From contig LSAX01000001.1 in assembly GCA_001557505.1 (NCBI GenBank), forward strand, positions 3,100,001-3,164,000: DNA of 64,000 nt, in the 5' to 3' direction. Positions 34,441 to 46,288 of this stretch are shown piece by piece. Numbering within the stretch: position 1 is the stretch's first letter; each line of letters begins with the position of its first letter. The notes beneath the pieces were generated by a model that did no database searches, had not been told where the DNA came from, and worked only from the letters and a program-made list of their open reading frames with translations. Position numbers and translations under genes: made by a program. Source of the stretch: Reticulascus tulasneorum (Eukaryota > Ascomycota > Sordariomycetes > Glomerellales > Reticulascaceae).

Positions 34441-35277
34441 ATGTCCACCATCACCGACATAACCAGCCTCGAAGACTGGGAGAAGCGCACCACTTCCCTA
34501 CCTCCGACAACCCTCCTCATCATATCCTTCCATGCACCATGGGCCGCACCATGCGCCCAGATGGCAACTGTGCTCTCCACCCTAGCCTCAGAATACCCCG
34601 TCACAGAGCCGCCGCAAACGTCCTGGGTGTCCATAAACGCTGAGGATCTTAGTGATATTAGCGAATCATACAACGTGACCGCTGTGCCCTTCCTAGTGCT
34701 CTCGCGGAACGGCGAGGTTCTCGAGACTGTCAGCGGCAGCAGCGCAATCAAAGTTCGGAACGCGATAGAGACACATGCGAAGAAGTCAGCTGCGCCTGCA
34801 CCATACGTCAATGGGAACGAAAAGGTAGCTTCTGGTCCCGCGCCTGTAGAAAAGCCCGAGGAGCCTGTGGATCCAGCGAAGGCGAAGGAGGAGCTGTTCA
34901 AGCGGTTGACAGAGCTGGTGAAGGCTGCGCCAGTGATGTTGTTTATGAAGGGTACCCCTAGTTCGCCACAGTGCGGATTCTCGAGACAACTCGTGGCAAT
35001 TTTGCGGGAGAATTCAGTGAAATACGGATTTTTCAACATTCTAGCGGACGATGAGGTTCGACAAGGCCTAAAAGAGTTTGCAGACTGGCCGACATACCCC
35101 CAGCTATGGATGGATGGTGAGCTGGTTGGTGGTCTGGATATTGTAAGTTGCATCTGCTCTCCCTATTCACAGATGCCGGAGACTAACATCCAACAGATCA
35201 AAGAGGAGCTGTCCAACAACGCCGAATTCTTGACGCCCTATAGCCTAAAATCTGCCGGAGAAGCTGTGGCTACATAA
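34441..35277 (+). CDS. grx4: Monothiol glutaredoxin Grx3/Grx4 type
   Basis: Two exons, 34441-35142 and 35197-35277, encode 260 residues. An N-terminal thioredoxin-like domain (1-110) carries HAPWAAPCAQM, in which the first Cys of the usual CxxC is replaced by Ala, as is common in the family. After an Ala/Pro/Glu linker (115-148) one glutaredoxin domain has the active site CGFS (178-181), preceded by MLFMKGTPSSPQ and followed by TYPQLWMDGELVGGLDI. Such proteins bind a bridging [2Fe-2S] cluster with glutathione. They inform iron regulators (Aft1, Php4/HapX, Fep1/SreA) of iron status and deliver iron to enzymes. The 54-nt intron falls right after GGLDI. Gene symbol assigned by architecture (Trx-Grx). 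Confidence 0.94.
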   Translation: MSTITDITSLEDWEKRTTSLPPTTLLIISFHAPWAAPCAQMATVLSTLASEYPVTEPPQTSWVSINAEDLSDISESYNVTAVPFLVLSRNGEVLETVSGSSAIKVRNAIETHAKKSAAPAPYVNGNEKVASGPAPVEKPEEPVDPAKAKEELFKRLTELVKAAPVMLFMKGTPSSPQCGFSRQLVAILRENSVKYGFFNILADDEVRQGLKEFADWPTYPQLWMDGELVGGLDIVSCICSPYSQMPETNIQQIKEELSNNAEFLTPYSLKSAGEAVAT

Positions 35278-38200
35278 GAGGGAGAGAAAAGAAACAAACA
35301 ACACTTATTGCTGAAAGAGCTCACCTGTAACTTATACAATTTGAAATTTGTAGTGACTCAAGCCTTTCAATTTGACCGACATCGATCCCATATTGCTTCT
35401 GCACTTCAGACGCCCCAAAGAAGCAAATCTCATCCGCAGACATAGAAAACTGTCTCAGGATCCTATGCCGCAATTGTCTGAGATCAAGCAGCCGTTCCTA
35501 CGTTTAACAGCTTATTTTGGCCATCTCAACCCTAGTAGGTAAACTAGACCCTGGCATTAGTCTCTGAAATCTTGTACCTCCCTACCGAGTGACAGCACAG
35601 CAACTACGATCACTTCCAAGTTGATCTGGATACGCAAATCATCCAAGCCAGGTCGTAGCCGGCTGAAACTAGTCCCAGATCCGTCGAAATTCTTGACTGG
35701 AAGCAGCTCCCATAATAAAAGTGCTTGTCACCAATAGTGCAGCCTTTGTCCCAGTTCAAGAACTTCTGCGCTGTGCAGTCTCGAAAGCCAGCTCTTCGTC
35801 GGCCTCTTGGTTTGAATGGACTGTGAGATTGGCTGTAGCACAAAGGCAAGGCAGATTGAAGAAACCGAACTCGCTGGCCGCAATTAGCCAGTGGTGCTAA
35901 AGAGCCTCTACGGGTACTGATTGTCTGTGCTTGTCATCAGCATTTGTACTAGGCATTTCTTCATATTCTGCAGCTTGTAATAGAGATCTCGAAGAGCTTC
36001 CCTTTCGTCATGTAACCCGTCTGTGAGATTTCCAAGAAAGTAGGCAAGTCTGCGCTTGCAAAGACGCAAAGGGGAGAGCCCCTCTACGATGGTGCTTCGT
36101 AGTAAATGCAAACCTCTCCCCATTCTTGAAATGGTCTGCACTGGTTTGTCTTTCAAGGCCCTCCCATGGCGTAGTCAATGAAGGTCACGAAAAAGTCCCA
36201 TAGCAAGGCTGCTAGCTCATTAAACAACAAATGATATCAGTGGATGTGAAATTCTCAGGAGAGGGGTCCTTGAGAATTTTATCCGTTTTCCGTATCTGAG
36301 CACTGTGAATCAATTCTCTTTCTCGTTTCCGAGTTCGCTTGAGTTGGAGACTGAGAGAATACGAGCAAGTTCATGGCTTCCGGCATTTCGCGAGACAGTT
36401 GGTCATAACAGATGACGATTCGAAGACTTGCACGGATCGAGGCTGACGGGCATGTTGCGGGCACTACGTCTTAGCTTATTGAAGTCCCCTGTTTGGGAAG
36501 TTGGTCAGGAACGTTTTGCATGAAGTCCTGTGCCATCTGCACCGAGATCAAATAGCAGATTCCACTCAAGCTCCTTTCCGGATCAATGGAACACTCAGAG
36601 CTGAGGCCGAGGAGGTTGAGTATCTCGGTGCCGTAGTCATCGGTCCCCCGAGGCATCCCCGAGGATAATCTGGAGATGGCTTTTCGAAGGCTTTCGTATG
36701 GGTCAGCTACGTACGCTTGGCGGGATTGATAAGTCCCGCGCGGCTCAATCTCCCTTCGAGCCGTCGAGCCTCCAAAAGCAGGGTTTTTGGCTTCCTTTTT
36801 CTTTTTTGAGCAACTTGTTGGATCAATAGAATAACTTTACTTCTTGGTTTAGTGAACAGACGAAGGGCAGTCTTGGACGCAGCTCGGGCGCGCCGTGCTT
36901 ACAAATGTGGAACGAAGTTGGAAGTTAGCCCTTCAATACCGATTACATACTCTGGAAAGGGTTGGTCCTAGATGGCCAATGAGGTGATTGCAGATCACGG
37001 GCTTCCTCCGTCTTGCAAGAGACGGGTTGCATCTCTAATATCATGTCTGCATGGATGGATGTTCCAACATAACAGCCGAGTATGAGTCATACTTGGATCT
37101 TGCCAAAGTCCCGTGCAGGAATCCTGTGTCTGCGATGGCTTGATTGGGTAGTGCGCTAGTCAACGTAGCGTACCGATTAGGACCGATCGTTTTCAGTAAT
37201 TCATACGGACCTACGTATGTACTGGAATTATGTGCGCCATAATTACATCTTATCTGAGCCACATACGTACTGTATGTATGTACATGTGTATTTCAACAAT
37301 CGATGATGGTTTCGATCGGGATTTGAATCATCACTGAGTCGCCGGGGATTCATTTCTCGCTCCTTTTGGCCTGGAGTGAGGTATCTAGCAGCCCGCAACC
37401 AATTAGCCACCATCTCGAGGCATTTCCTCGAACTATGTAGATCTAATCTCTTTTCTATAGCGGGGCTTCCTCATGAGAGTTTCCTAGTGGGTAGCTTAAT
37501 ATGCTGCTCAGGTAACCTGTAGTGTTACATACGCTCATTTCGAAAGCCACCCCATGCTGCAGCTCCGAGCCAATGTACCTGTAAAACAAGCTCCAGGGAG
37601 GTAGTGAATTTAGAAGCTACTATGATACACCAATGAGGTGCGGTGAGTTACCATGAGGTGCACCCCAAGGAAAGATGCACGCTCCAATGCCTTATGCAAT
37701 TATTCAGCAACGTCGGCGGGGTGGGACAACATTGGAGGCACCCACAAGCTCGGCCCTGCAGTCAAGAAATGCGGCTATCTATCACAGCCTGGCGTTTCGT
37801 CGTAATCCATCTGTTGCCTGCCTAGGTAAGCGGCCTGAACTTCATCACCATGAAAACATACAGTACCAAGATGGCGATCGGGACTCGCGGCTTGTCATAT
37901 TCCGCCCCGGGCTCCAGTAGCCCGTGCTGCTGACAGCTTGGCTACGTACCTCCGACAATCGCCACATAGTATACTCTGGGCAATGACTCAGAATACCCAT
38001 GTGAGCTGGGGGCTGGCTTCAAGTTGGTTGTTGTAGCAGCGTTTCATGGGAAGCTAGCAAGTCGTCTCGCGATTCTCAATATCTTTGCTAGTTCGGATAT
38101 ATGGCTTTTCCACTGACCCCCCTTTTGCCCGTGTGTGCCGCAACAAAGCCCAGGAGAGATACCGAGGCCGCCTGTTATTCATCACACGATGGCTTCATAG

Positions 38201-39924
38201 ACACCGATTTTTCGGCGATGGAGGACCTCGGGATCTGGTCTCAGTCAACTTGGTGGGGTTTCCAAGCTTCTGTGCATGGCGCTTGCAGGCCTTGGTCTCC
38301 GAAGATAGACTGAGGTGGCAGTTCCTGAGGGCTGGCTGGTGTGAACTGGAAATTTCCTCACGAAAAGTATGTCGAGCATTAACTTAACAGCCACCGACTG
38401 TTTGGGGCCGGACCAGGTTTGTCCTCTGTGCCTGAGCACTCCTGGTGCTACAGGCGCATACCACATACCTACCTTACATCGCAGATAGAGGCATCGGGGC
38501 CTTTCTTGTTAAGTCCGGAGCTGCCACGCAATGACACTCTCTATCAAACTTCGTAGTGACCACACCTCCCTGGGGGCCGTTGAAGGGTATAGGTAAGGTA
38601 CTCTATCGCATGACTTTCGCGGGAGGTACCTTAGGTAAACAACGCCAAATTAACAGCACACACCAAGGTTCAAGGGCTCGCTAATGTACCTACTCTGCCG
38701 CCTGACGGGAATCTGCCCGTGCTAAGCCACCCCACTATGTAACCCTTTAAGCCGATTCCATTGGGGTTCCTCCCCGCCGGGCCATGCATGTCAAGTGTGA
38801 GCTGGTGCGTCAACACCCCCCCAGTCTGTCCTGAATTTCATAAGACGATGTGATAGAGAGGAACCGCAACCTTCTCCCCCATCCCGCCATCTTCCTAAAC
38901 AACACTCGCGCATCGTTGGGATCTAGTCTTCCCACGGAAACCCCGACGTTCTTGATTCCGGGTTATTAATCAGACGCCGAACATATTCCAAGTGGTTCCG
39001 AACTATCACAGTGGACAGTGGTAAGAGACCTATTCCCTTACCCAGTGTGTCCGGCCTGGTCCGCCCACAACGTCACCAAAGGAGTGAGCATAGCTGACGA
39101 CGGGTTGCAGTGATTGCGCGCTTTGCGAAACAAGAACCGCCCTATCCGACCTTGGATATCGTCCCATCCGACGCTCGTCGTTTGCTCCTAGCCCTACCAG
39201 GAACCGAATCGCCTCCGTCCTGTCGCCGAACCTACCTGCATCGTCCACACCCCCCACAGTGAAGCGCGGGTGGTCCTCCTTCCTGCAAGCCTTCCGAATC
39301 CCCTTGTTGTTGCGTGACAAAGCGTTACCAACTGTGGCAAAAAGCCGAGCTTGTGCGCCCCAGGCCTTGAGCAGTCGGTACTGGTTGCATGACAAGAGAC
39401 CTGCTCACAGCGCCGATTCCACATTGTGCCGTTGGGCTTGACCTTTAATTGGTACGCCGAGGGGGTACTCGCAAAGCCCGGAGGCGAAAGGGTGCTTCTG
39501 TCGAAGAAGATTGGGGAATGAAGATCTGACAGCCGGACGCTCCCTGTTATATGCGCCATCTCCACTTGTTGGAGCGTCGTGGTAGCCTGGCATCTGCAGA
39601 AGGGCTCTAGTTCCGCCCCTCTGGCGTCCCTCTCTAAGCTGCAGAGGCACGCTCAAGACCCCATTGGCATATTTGTCCTTCCATACACCCTACTGCGGAC
39701 TTGGCCCCCTACTGCTCCAGTATTTGGTCAGAGAATCCCCCAATATAAGGAGGAGATCCAGAGGCTGGAGTAAGCCTCTTACCGCCCCCGGCATCTTTAG
39801 GCATATCCTGGCAAGCCAAGCAACCGACTAAAGTCCGGACTTGTTATTGTTGCTGCCCGTCCCTTTCGGAACCTGCACTCTATCATTCATCACATTATCA
39901 TCTCGTGCGGAATTTGTTATCACA
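35278..39924. other. Gene-poor 4.6-kb stretch with decayed ORF fragments
   Basis: No intact gene is supported. On the minus strand three or four successive frames (36836-36279, 36156-35908, 35849-35610) have protein-like composition but are broken by stops and phase shifts. Further frames at 37041-37262 and 38085-38387 are isolated. AGGTACCTTAGGTAAAC lies at 38624-38640 and an alternating ACATACGTAC/GTATGTATGTAC palindromic tract at about 37261-37288. The last 500 bp are promoter for the zinc-cluster gene. Confidence 0.4.
36279..36836 (-). pseudogene. Broken ORF, unidentified
   Basis: A minus-strand frame open from 36836 to a stop at 36471 (121 sense codons) reads like real protein: a lysine-rich start, then DPYESLRKAISRLSSGM, GTEILNLLGLSSECSIDPER and ISVQMAQDFMQNVPDQLP. 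It has no ATG at its beginning. Seven bases beyond its stop another frame continues (36464-36279, SLRIVICYDQLSREMPEAMN) in a different phase with no usable intron between them. I take this as remnants of one gene hit by frame-shifting changes, or as exons of a gene whose splicing I cannot solve. Family not recognised. Confidence 0.28.
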
Positions 39925-42675
39925 ATGACCCCCACTCCCCCATCGACGACCTCCTCGTCAGGAGCGCGGTCTCCCGAAGATCAATTCCGTGTGGTGAGGA
40001 AGAGGAATCGAGTCCCACTGAGTTGCTACCCATGCAGGACGAGAAAGTAAGCAACACCAACCCCCCGGAACAGCACCTCTTCCTGAATCAGCTCCTAACA
40101 TCTCGATAGACTGTGAGAGATCTTGACCACTAGCAGTGATGCTTGTATGGCTGACAGCCTCTCTTAGGAAATGCGATAGGGGTCACCCTTGCAGTAACTG
40201 TGTTAAGCGTGAGGGTGGTGACACCAACTCCTGCTCTTATGCTGCTCCTGCCGCTCGTAAAAAGAATCAAAGTCAAGGCGCTTCGAGCCCAGATGACATG
40301 CAGAATCGTATTGACCGTTTAGAAGGCTTAGTTTTGTCTTTAATGCACGGGGGCGCGAGTATTGATGCGTCCACCGCAGCAGCCGCGGCGGCCGCTGCCT
40401 CCACTAGCAAACCGACGACCGAGAGCGCATCTTCGGCGAGGATCGAACAAGACGACGAAGAGGTTATGGACGAGGACGATAGCGACATCGACGATGGGTT
40501 GGCTACATCTCTGGGTGTTCTGAAAGTCGACACCGACAAGGGGAAATCGATGTACATCGGCCAGGAGCATTGGCATACGATACTCGCTGACATCTCCGAG
40601 GTCAAGAATTACTTTATTAGCCACAAGAAAGAGTTGGAAACCAGTTATGAGAAAGTAATGCTCTCAAAGCCAGCCAGCGCCAGGGAGGGACCTACATTTT
40701 TGCTTGGGGCCAAGCCTGCCTCAGAAGTAGAACTTCGAGCAGAGTTGCCATCCAAGTCCAGCATCCTCACGTTATGTGGGAGATATTTCAATTCGATGGA
40801 CAATGCTGTGAGCATCATTCACTCGCCAACATTTCAGCAGAGTCTTCGAGCTCACTGGCAAGATCCATCGAAGACTCCCATCATGTGGTTAGGCCTGCTT
40901 TATTCGATCTTGTGTCTTGCCATGCTGAGTTACCACAAGGTCGGAGACGAACCGCCGGAGTGGAAAGGTAGGACTCTAGAGATGGCTGCAGAATATCGGT
41001 TGCGAACCGTGCAGTGCTTAATCACGGCCGACTATACGAGACCCGTGGAATATACGGTAGAGACCATGCTACTTTATGTTTTTGGGGAGCATTCGTCCCG
41101 GTGGGATGCTGACCTGGGGATATGGTTGATTGTTTCATTGATCACCAGAATCGCCTTCCGGATGGGCTACCATCGAGATGCCAAATGGTTCCCGTATTTT
41201 ACTCCGTTCCAAGCTGTAAGTTTCACGCAGCTCTCCAATCCGTTTTTTCCCCTGCCCTTTACTAACATTCTGCTACAGGAAATGAGACGGCGGACTTGGG
41301 CATTGGTCCGAATGTCGGACGTGATTTTCTCACATCAGGTGTCACTGCCTAGCATGATTTATGATCATGATTGCGATACCCAACTCCCGAATAACATCTT
41401 TGACGAGGAGTTCGGCCCGGACACGAAAATACTCCCGCCGTCCCGGCCAAATACCGAGCCCACGCCAATTGGGTATATGATAGCCAAGTCAAAGCTTTGC
41501 ATAGAGCTTGGGAACATCTTGCAGGCCACTAATCGGATCGGGCGGCCAGTATCATACGAGGACATCCTACGATTTGATGCTAGACTCAGGGAGGTTATTG
41601 AAGAGCTTCCCCCCCATTTGAAATTGGTCCCGCTGGAGGGTTCTCACGACCCGGTTACTCTGATTGTTGCCAGGTTCAATATTGATATTCTTTACCAGAA
41701 AATCATGTGTCTTCTGCATAGGAAATACCTTCCCCGGGCAAGACAGAACCATAGGTATGCTCACTCCCGTCGAAGTGCCATCGAAGCGTCGTTGCAGACC
41801 CTGAAACATCTGCATGTTCTCCATCGCGAGTCTCAACCGAACGGCAGGCTTCGATCCATCAGTTGGTTCGTGACCTCGATTTCCACAAAGGACTTTCTTT
41901 TGCCTGCCATGTTAGTTGTGATGGATTTACACTATCATAGCCTGGCAGAGCAAAGTGGCGACCGGCGGGACTCTGAAACTACGTTTTTCTGGACTCCTGC
42001 GCAGCAGGCTGAGATGATAACTTGTCTCGAGATGACTGCAGATATCTGGAAAGGACAAGCTGATAACTCGATGGAGGCTTACAAGGCCTCAAAGGTTCTT
42101 GAGATCATGCTGGAGAAAATCAAATCCACGAAGAAGCAGACCAGCGGACCCGATGCAATGAGAGCTGAAGCGTTCTCTAGCTTCGGGAGCTCTCCAAGCA
42201 TGCAACCCGAGCAGTCAGCGGCGATGACCCTGGGAATGCTCTCAGGAATGTCACCAAACACAGCTGCGGCATTGGACGGGATGCAACCACCGAGTACGTT
42301 TGGAAATATTGACTTTGGGATGTCTTCAAGTGGGAGTACGGGCATGACCCCTAATTTCCAGGGCGGGGACACAATGGGAATACCCGAGGCAGGGTCGCCA
42401 TTCTCCATGTTCACCAACCTTGGACCTGGCGTAGAGTTCCCTGCAAACTTTGATTGGGTATGTTATCTTTAGTTGGGTTGAAACATGATTCTAACGAGTT
42501 ACAGGCTGCTTTCGAAAGTTATACGCAAAATGCAAATTGGGGAGCCGACAACACTTTCCAGGTGTTCCCAAGCAATCCGGATCAAGCACCTCAAGATCCA
42601 ACGAGCCCGAGCTTCCCCTTCGGCGGGGGCGGAAGTGGCGGCGGCAGCAGCGGAAGCATGCTCGGGCCAAGCTAG
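39925..42675 (+). CDS. Zn2Cys6 transcription factor with fungal_trans domain; contains a 3-nt micro-exon
   Basis: Exons 39925-40046, 40110-40112 (3 nt), 40168-41215, 41279-42457 and 42505-42675 encode 840 residues. The micro-exon ACT, with adjoining bases, supplies Leu42, so the zinc cluster reads CYPCRTRKLKC with spacing C34-x2-C37-x6-C44-x5-C50-x2-C53-x10-C64. Skipping it leaves C-x5-C. A short heptad-like segment (IDRLEGLVLSLM) near 88-100 could dimerise. An acidic stretch (DDEEVMDEDDSDIDD) follows, then the fungal_trans middle homology region (about 230-560; FNSMDNAVSIIHSPTFQ, YTVETMLLYVF, RMGYHRDAKWFPYFTPFQ). The C-terminus is Gly/Met/Ser-rich. Targets are unknown. It sits 1 kb from a secreted amylase but does not resemble AmyR in its zinc cluster. 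Confidence 0.9.
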
Positions 42676-43701
42676 GTTTGGGCAGCCATAAGTCATGGAC
42701 AAGCGCAAGTCAAGATGAAGAGTGATGAGGGAAAGCTCGTGATAAACGCAATACCGACCGTTATTGGTAGGCTAGTTGGCCATCGACCTTAGCGTAATTA
42801 TCTTAGAAGCAGCGAATAGCGACTGTTTGGCGTGTCCAAGTCTTCCGGCATGGACGATTCGCTTTGGGATAGATGTAAATAAAACACACCCCTCTTACTC
42901 AGCCAGACTGTTCAGTTCTTGATTTGGACACATTTTTTTCACGAGTCCATAAAGTGTCAACTCATCGATGCTGGCGGGTGTGTCCTCCAATGTGTCTCTT
43001 GTTACTAATCACACCGCGCTTTATGTGAAAATTATACCAACTAGACGTTCCCGGTCACAAAGTCATGCCACTGGAAATTCATGCATTCATCCTCTGCAGC
43101 GGACCGCACACAAGCCCATAGCCCTCTGCATACCAGGCTCTGGCTAACATCGGCGAAAGGTGTCATAGAAGTTGAAGCGGAGAACATTCCATGAGCCTGA
43201 GGTGTCCCTCTTCCTGGTTCAGACAGGACAGAAATTGGCATCATCAAGCAAATGCCTGCAGTACAGGCGGCTGAGAGTATACACCGGGATACTCCTGCTC
43301 TCTAAGGTACCTAGGTAGGAGGGTGTCTCTTTTACTCGGGCTTTAAACCCGACCTGAGATGCGACTTCCCAAACATCTGTAAGCTACGTTACGTGTGTGC
43401 CTAACTTAGTCCTGGCTCTACAGCAACTCAAGGTTCTGACAGAAAAACAGAAATCTGTGGACGTGAACAAATACCGAGACACATTCGCCACCAGATACGC
43501 CGGCAGATAATAACGACCGAATTCCTATTCCTAAAGATCCCGGACTTCTGCATTGGGTTGATAGATCATTTGAGGAAATCCTGCTATGCGCCACCCGTGC
43601 CGGCAGTCCGAATCCACTTTCACGGTTGCCAGCAGAACCGTCCAAGGAAGGAGGATTTCCATCTTGAACTTCGATACATGCATGCGGAGTTCACCGTCAG
43701 A
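42676..43701. other. Intergenic region, amylase promoter
   Basis: 1 kb. No gene. An AAGGTACCTAGGTAGG word sits at 43304-43319, about 390 bp before the amylase start. The amylase frame is open upstream to 43558, but the signal peptide begins at 43702. Confidence 0.4.
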
Positions 43702-45365
43702 ATGAAGCTAACATGGGCTTGCCTTAGTTTGGCAGCTCTGCCGTGCCCAACCTTAGCTCTCACACCGGCTGAGTGGCGGAAGCAGAGCATCTACCAGATC
43801 GTGACCGACCGCTTCGCCAGATCCGACGGCTCTGCCACTGTTGCCTGTGATACCGCAGCTCAAGCTTACTGCGGGGGTAGCTGGAAGGGTATCATGCAGA
43901 AGCTAGACTATATCAGAGGACTCGGTGCTACTGCCATATGGATTTCGCCTTTCGTGAGGCAAATGCACGGTCAGACTCTGGACGGGTAAGAACCCGCCCC
44001 TAGATGCCCTGGTTCCCATATTGATCGTGCATGCAGAGAGGCGTATCATGGATATTGGGCCGAAGATATTGAACATGTGAATCCACATTTTGGCTCTGTC
44101 CAAGATCTCGTTGATTTGTCAAATGCAGTCCATGCGAAGGGGATGGTAAGCATTCTTCACCGCTTTACTGGACAGCCACTTATGGAACATTTTAGTATCT
44201 CATGGCTGACGTGGTCACAAATCACTTGGCGTACAGAGGCTGTGGCGAATGTGTGAATTACAGCATCTTCAAACCGTTCTCGTCGAGTTCCTATTTCCAC
44301 CCCTTTTGCCTTATCGACTACACCAATGAAACATCCGTACAGAAATGCTGGGAGGGCGACAACATTGTCAGCCTACCGGATCTCCGCGCCGAAGACGCCA
44401 ATGTTCGGTCCATCTGGCAGGATTGGATTTCCAAGGTTGTTTCAACATATCACTTCGATGGTCTTCGAATCGACAGCGCTAAGCATGTCGAGAAGACCTT
44501 TTGGCCGCCATTTGAATCGGCTGCCGCTGTGTACATGGTGGGTGAGGTTCTCAGCGGAGACCCAGCATATGTTACACCGTTCCAACACTACATGAGTGGA
44601 TTGCTGAACTACCCGGCCTATTATTGGATCACGCAAGCTTTCCAATCTCCAAGTGGAAGCATTGGCAATCTAGTGAACGGTATCAATGTCCTTAGAACTC
44701 AGGCCAAGGATATCAGCCTCTATGGATCATTCCTCGAAAATCACGATCAGAAGAGATTTTTATCTCACACCAGTGACATGGCCTTGAACAAAAACGAAAT
44801 TGCCTTCACGATTCTCATGGATGGTATTCCCATCATTTATCATGGCCAGGAACAGGGCTATACTGGTGGGGATGTCCCTCATAACCGAGAAGCGATCTGG
44901 TTATCCAATTTCGACGTCAGTTCCGAGCTTTATGTATGGATATCCGCTTTGACGAGACTCAGGACTACCGCCATAGCACTGGATAAGACCTATCTGGAAT
45001 ACCAAGCCTGGCCAATCTACTCGGACGACCATGTTGCTGCGATGCGAAAAGGGTTTGACAATTTTCAAGTTATCAGCGTGTACTCAAATGTCGGGAGCGG
45101 GCAGCCTTACCGCTTAGATCTGCCATCGGCCGACACAGGTTTTGCAGCCGCAGTGGAAATTCTCGATGTCATGAGCTGCAGCATCTCCACGACAGACACA
45201 CGCGGTGTTTTGAAGGTTTCGAGCTCTACAGGCGAGCCAATGTTTTTCTATCCTGCAAGACCGCTGGGATCCATGGGAATATGCGCGAATGTCACTGCTA
45301 TCTTTCTGCCTCCACAACACACACCCCATTTGGAAGAGGTAGTCGAGGCAAGATTTTTCGACTAA
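43702..45365 (+). CDS. Secreted GH13 alpha-amylase
   Basis: Three exons, 43702-43985, 44037-44145 and 44196-45365, encode 520 residues. MKLTWACLSLAALPCPTLA is a signal peptide, and the mature enzyme would start near LTPAEWRKQSIYQIVTDRFA. The catalytic TIM barrel shows DVVTNH (conserved region I), GLRIDSAKH with nucleophile Asp224, VGEVLS with acid Glu248 and ENHDQKR with Asp315, so all three catalytic residues are present. A C-terminal beta domain follows; no starch-binding CBM20 is present. Length (about 500) and paired Cys match Taka-amylase-type enzymes that cut internal alpha-1,4 bonds of starch. A longer N-terminus from the ATG at 43678 is possible but would weaken the signal peptide. 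Convergent with the small secreted gene at 45641. Confidence 0.94.
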
Positions 45366-45640
45366 AATATCCCTCGGTATCCCCCATCGTAGCAGATATC
45401 TACAGTGAACTTGAGCTAGAGAGGTCGTGACGGGGCGAACACCAATGAGCGAGACAAAATTCTAAGCATGTCCCTAAGTTTACGCCAGCACAGCCAGCCA
45501 TAGAGACAAACTTGAAAAGAAAAATTTGATATAATCATTTCAGTGGGAGGGCCGTCCCATATGTACGGATATAAGATATACAGCGAATATATGCAGGCAG
45601 ACACGAGAGCCGGCCTTGTGGAGACGGTCTCCGTCTCTGC

Positions 45641-46288
45641 CTAAGGTAAGTTGAATGCGGCCTTGGCCTTGGACCAATACGCGACTCTGTCCTCCGTCAT
45701 GGACGTGCCAAGACATCCCATATAAGTCGTATAACCAGCAACTGTCCCTTCCCGTAGCTGAGACCTCACGTCATCGCCGCACTGAGTGCTCAGGAACCAC
45801 GCCGCCGACCCCCACGAGTACTCATCCGGCAGCACCAACGCTAGAACCTCGTTCAACTGCTCATCGGACAAGCCATCTACACCGGCCGGCGCAATCGCCT
45901 CTGCCTGGGACTTCAGCTCCGGGATCGACTTCGCATACATGAGATTATACTGCGCCATCTGCATGTTCCGCGTGCCTTGGCCGGGTCGGCCCGGGTAGTG
46001 GTTCTTGTTGTACTTCAGCTCGCCTGTCTCGAAGGCGATGACGGAGAGAACGGCGGCAATCTCGGCGGGACTGTAAATGCCGTACTGATACATGGCGCTG
46101 ATCAAGTGTGGTGCGGCGGTCTCGGCGGTAGCGCACTCGTCCGCAAAGGGAACGTCGGCACAGGAGGAGGAACCAGGAGCGATAGAGAGCATGATGGAAG
46201 CTGCGGTTGTGTCGCGCTGGGAGAGGATGGGGGATGTGAAGGCCGGGCAGGCGAGGAGCGCTGCTGGGAGGAGAGACCTGAGTATCAT
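45641..46288 (-). CDS. Small secreted protein, lysozyme-like in appearance, 215 residues
   Basis: Intronless. A signal peptide (MILRSLLPAALLACPAFTSP) is followed by an QRD site that could be cut by a Kex2-type protease. The mature part has four to six Cys (SSCADVPFADEC, TQCGDDV, YMGCLG) and the stretch IAFETGELKYNKNHYPGRPG followed by QGTRNMQMAQYN. The last two recall a helical lysozyme/endolysin-like fold with Glu in a helix, but I recognise the family only as a conserved secreted fungal group. A role in cell-wall or bacterial-wall cutting is a guess. The gene is transcribed towards the amylase gene and has a TATA box 95 nt upstream. Confidence 0.75.
   Translation of the reverse strand: MILRSLLPAALLACPAFTSPILSQRDTTAASIMLSIAPGSSSCADVPFADECATAETAAPHLISAMYQYGIYSPAEIAAVLSVIAFETGELKYNKNHYPGRPGQGTRNMQMAQYNLMYAKSIPELKSQAEAIAPAGVDGLSDEQLNEVLALVLPDEYSWGSAAWFLSTQCGDDVRSQLREGTVAGYTTYMGCLGTSMTEDRVAYWSKAKAAFNLP

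Noticed and set aside
37261..37400. Possible tRNA-like segment (GGGATTTGAATCATC)
   Set aside because: The T-arm consensus GGTTCGAANCC is absent and no cloverleaf could be built by eye. No other tRNA B-box was found outside coding sequence.
40047..40167. A single 121-nt intron in the zinc-cluster gene
   Set aside because: It keeps the frame but gives C-x5-C, which breaks the Zn2Cys6 pattern. The two-intron model with a 3-nt exon fits both splice signals and family spacing better.
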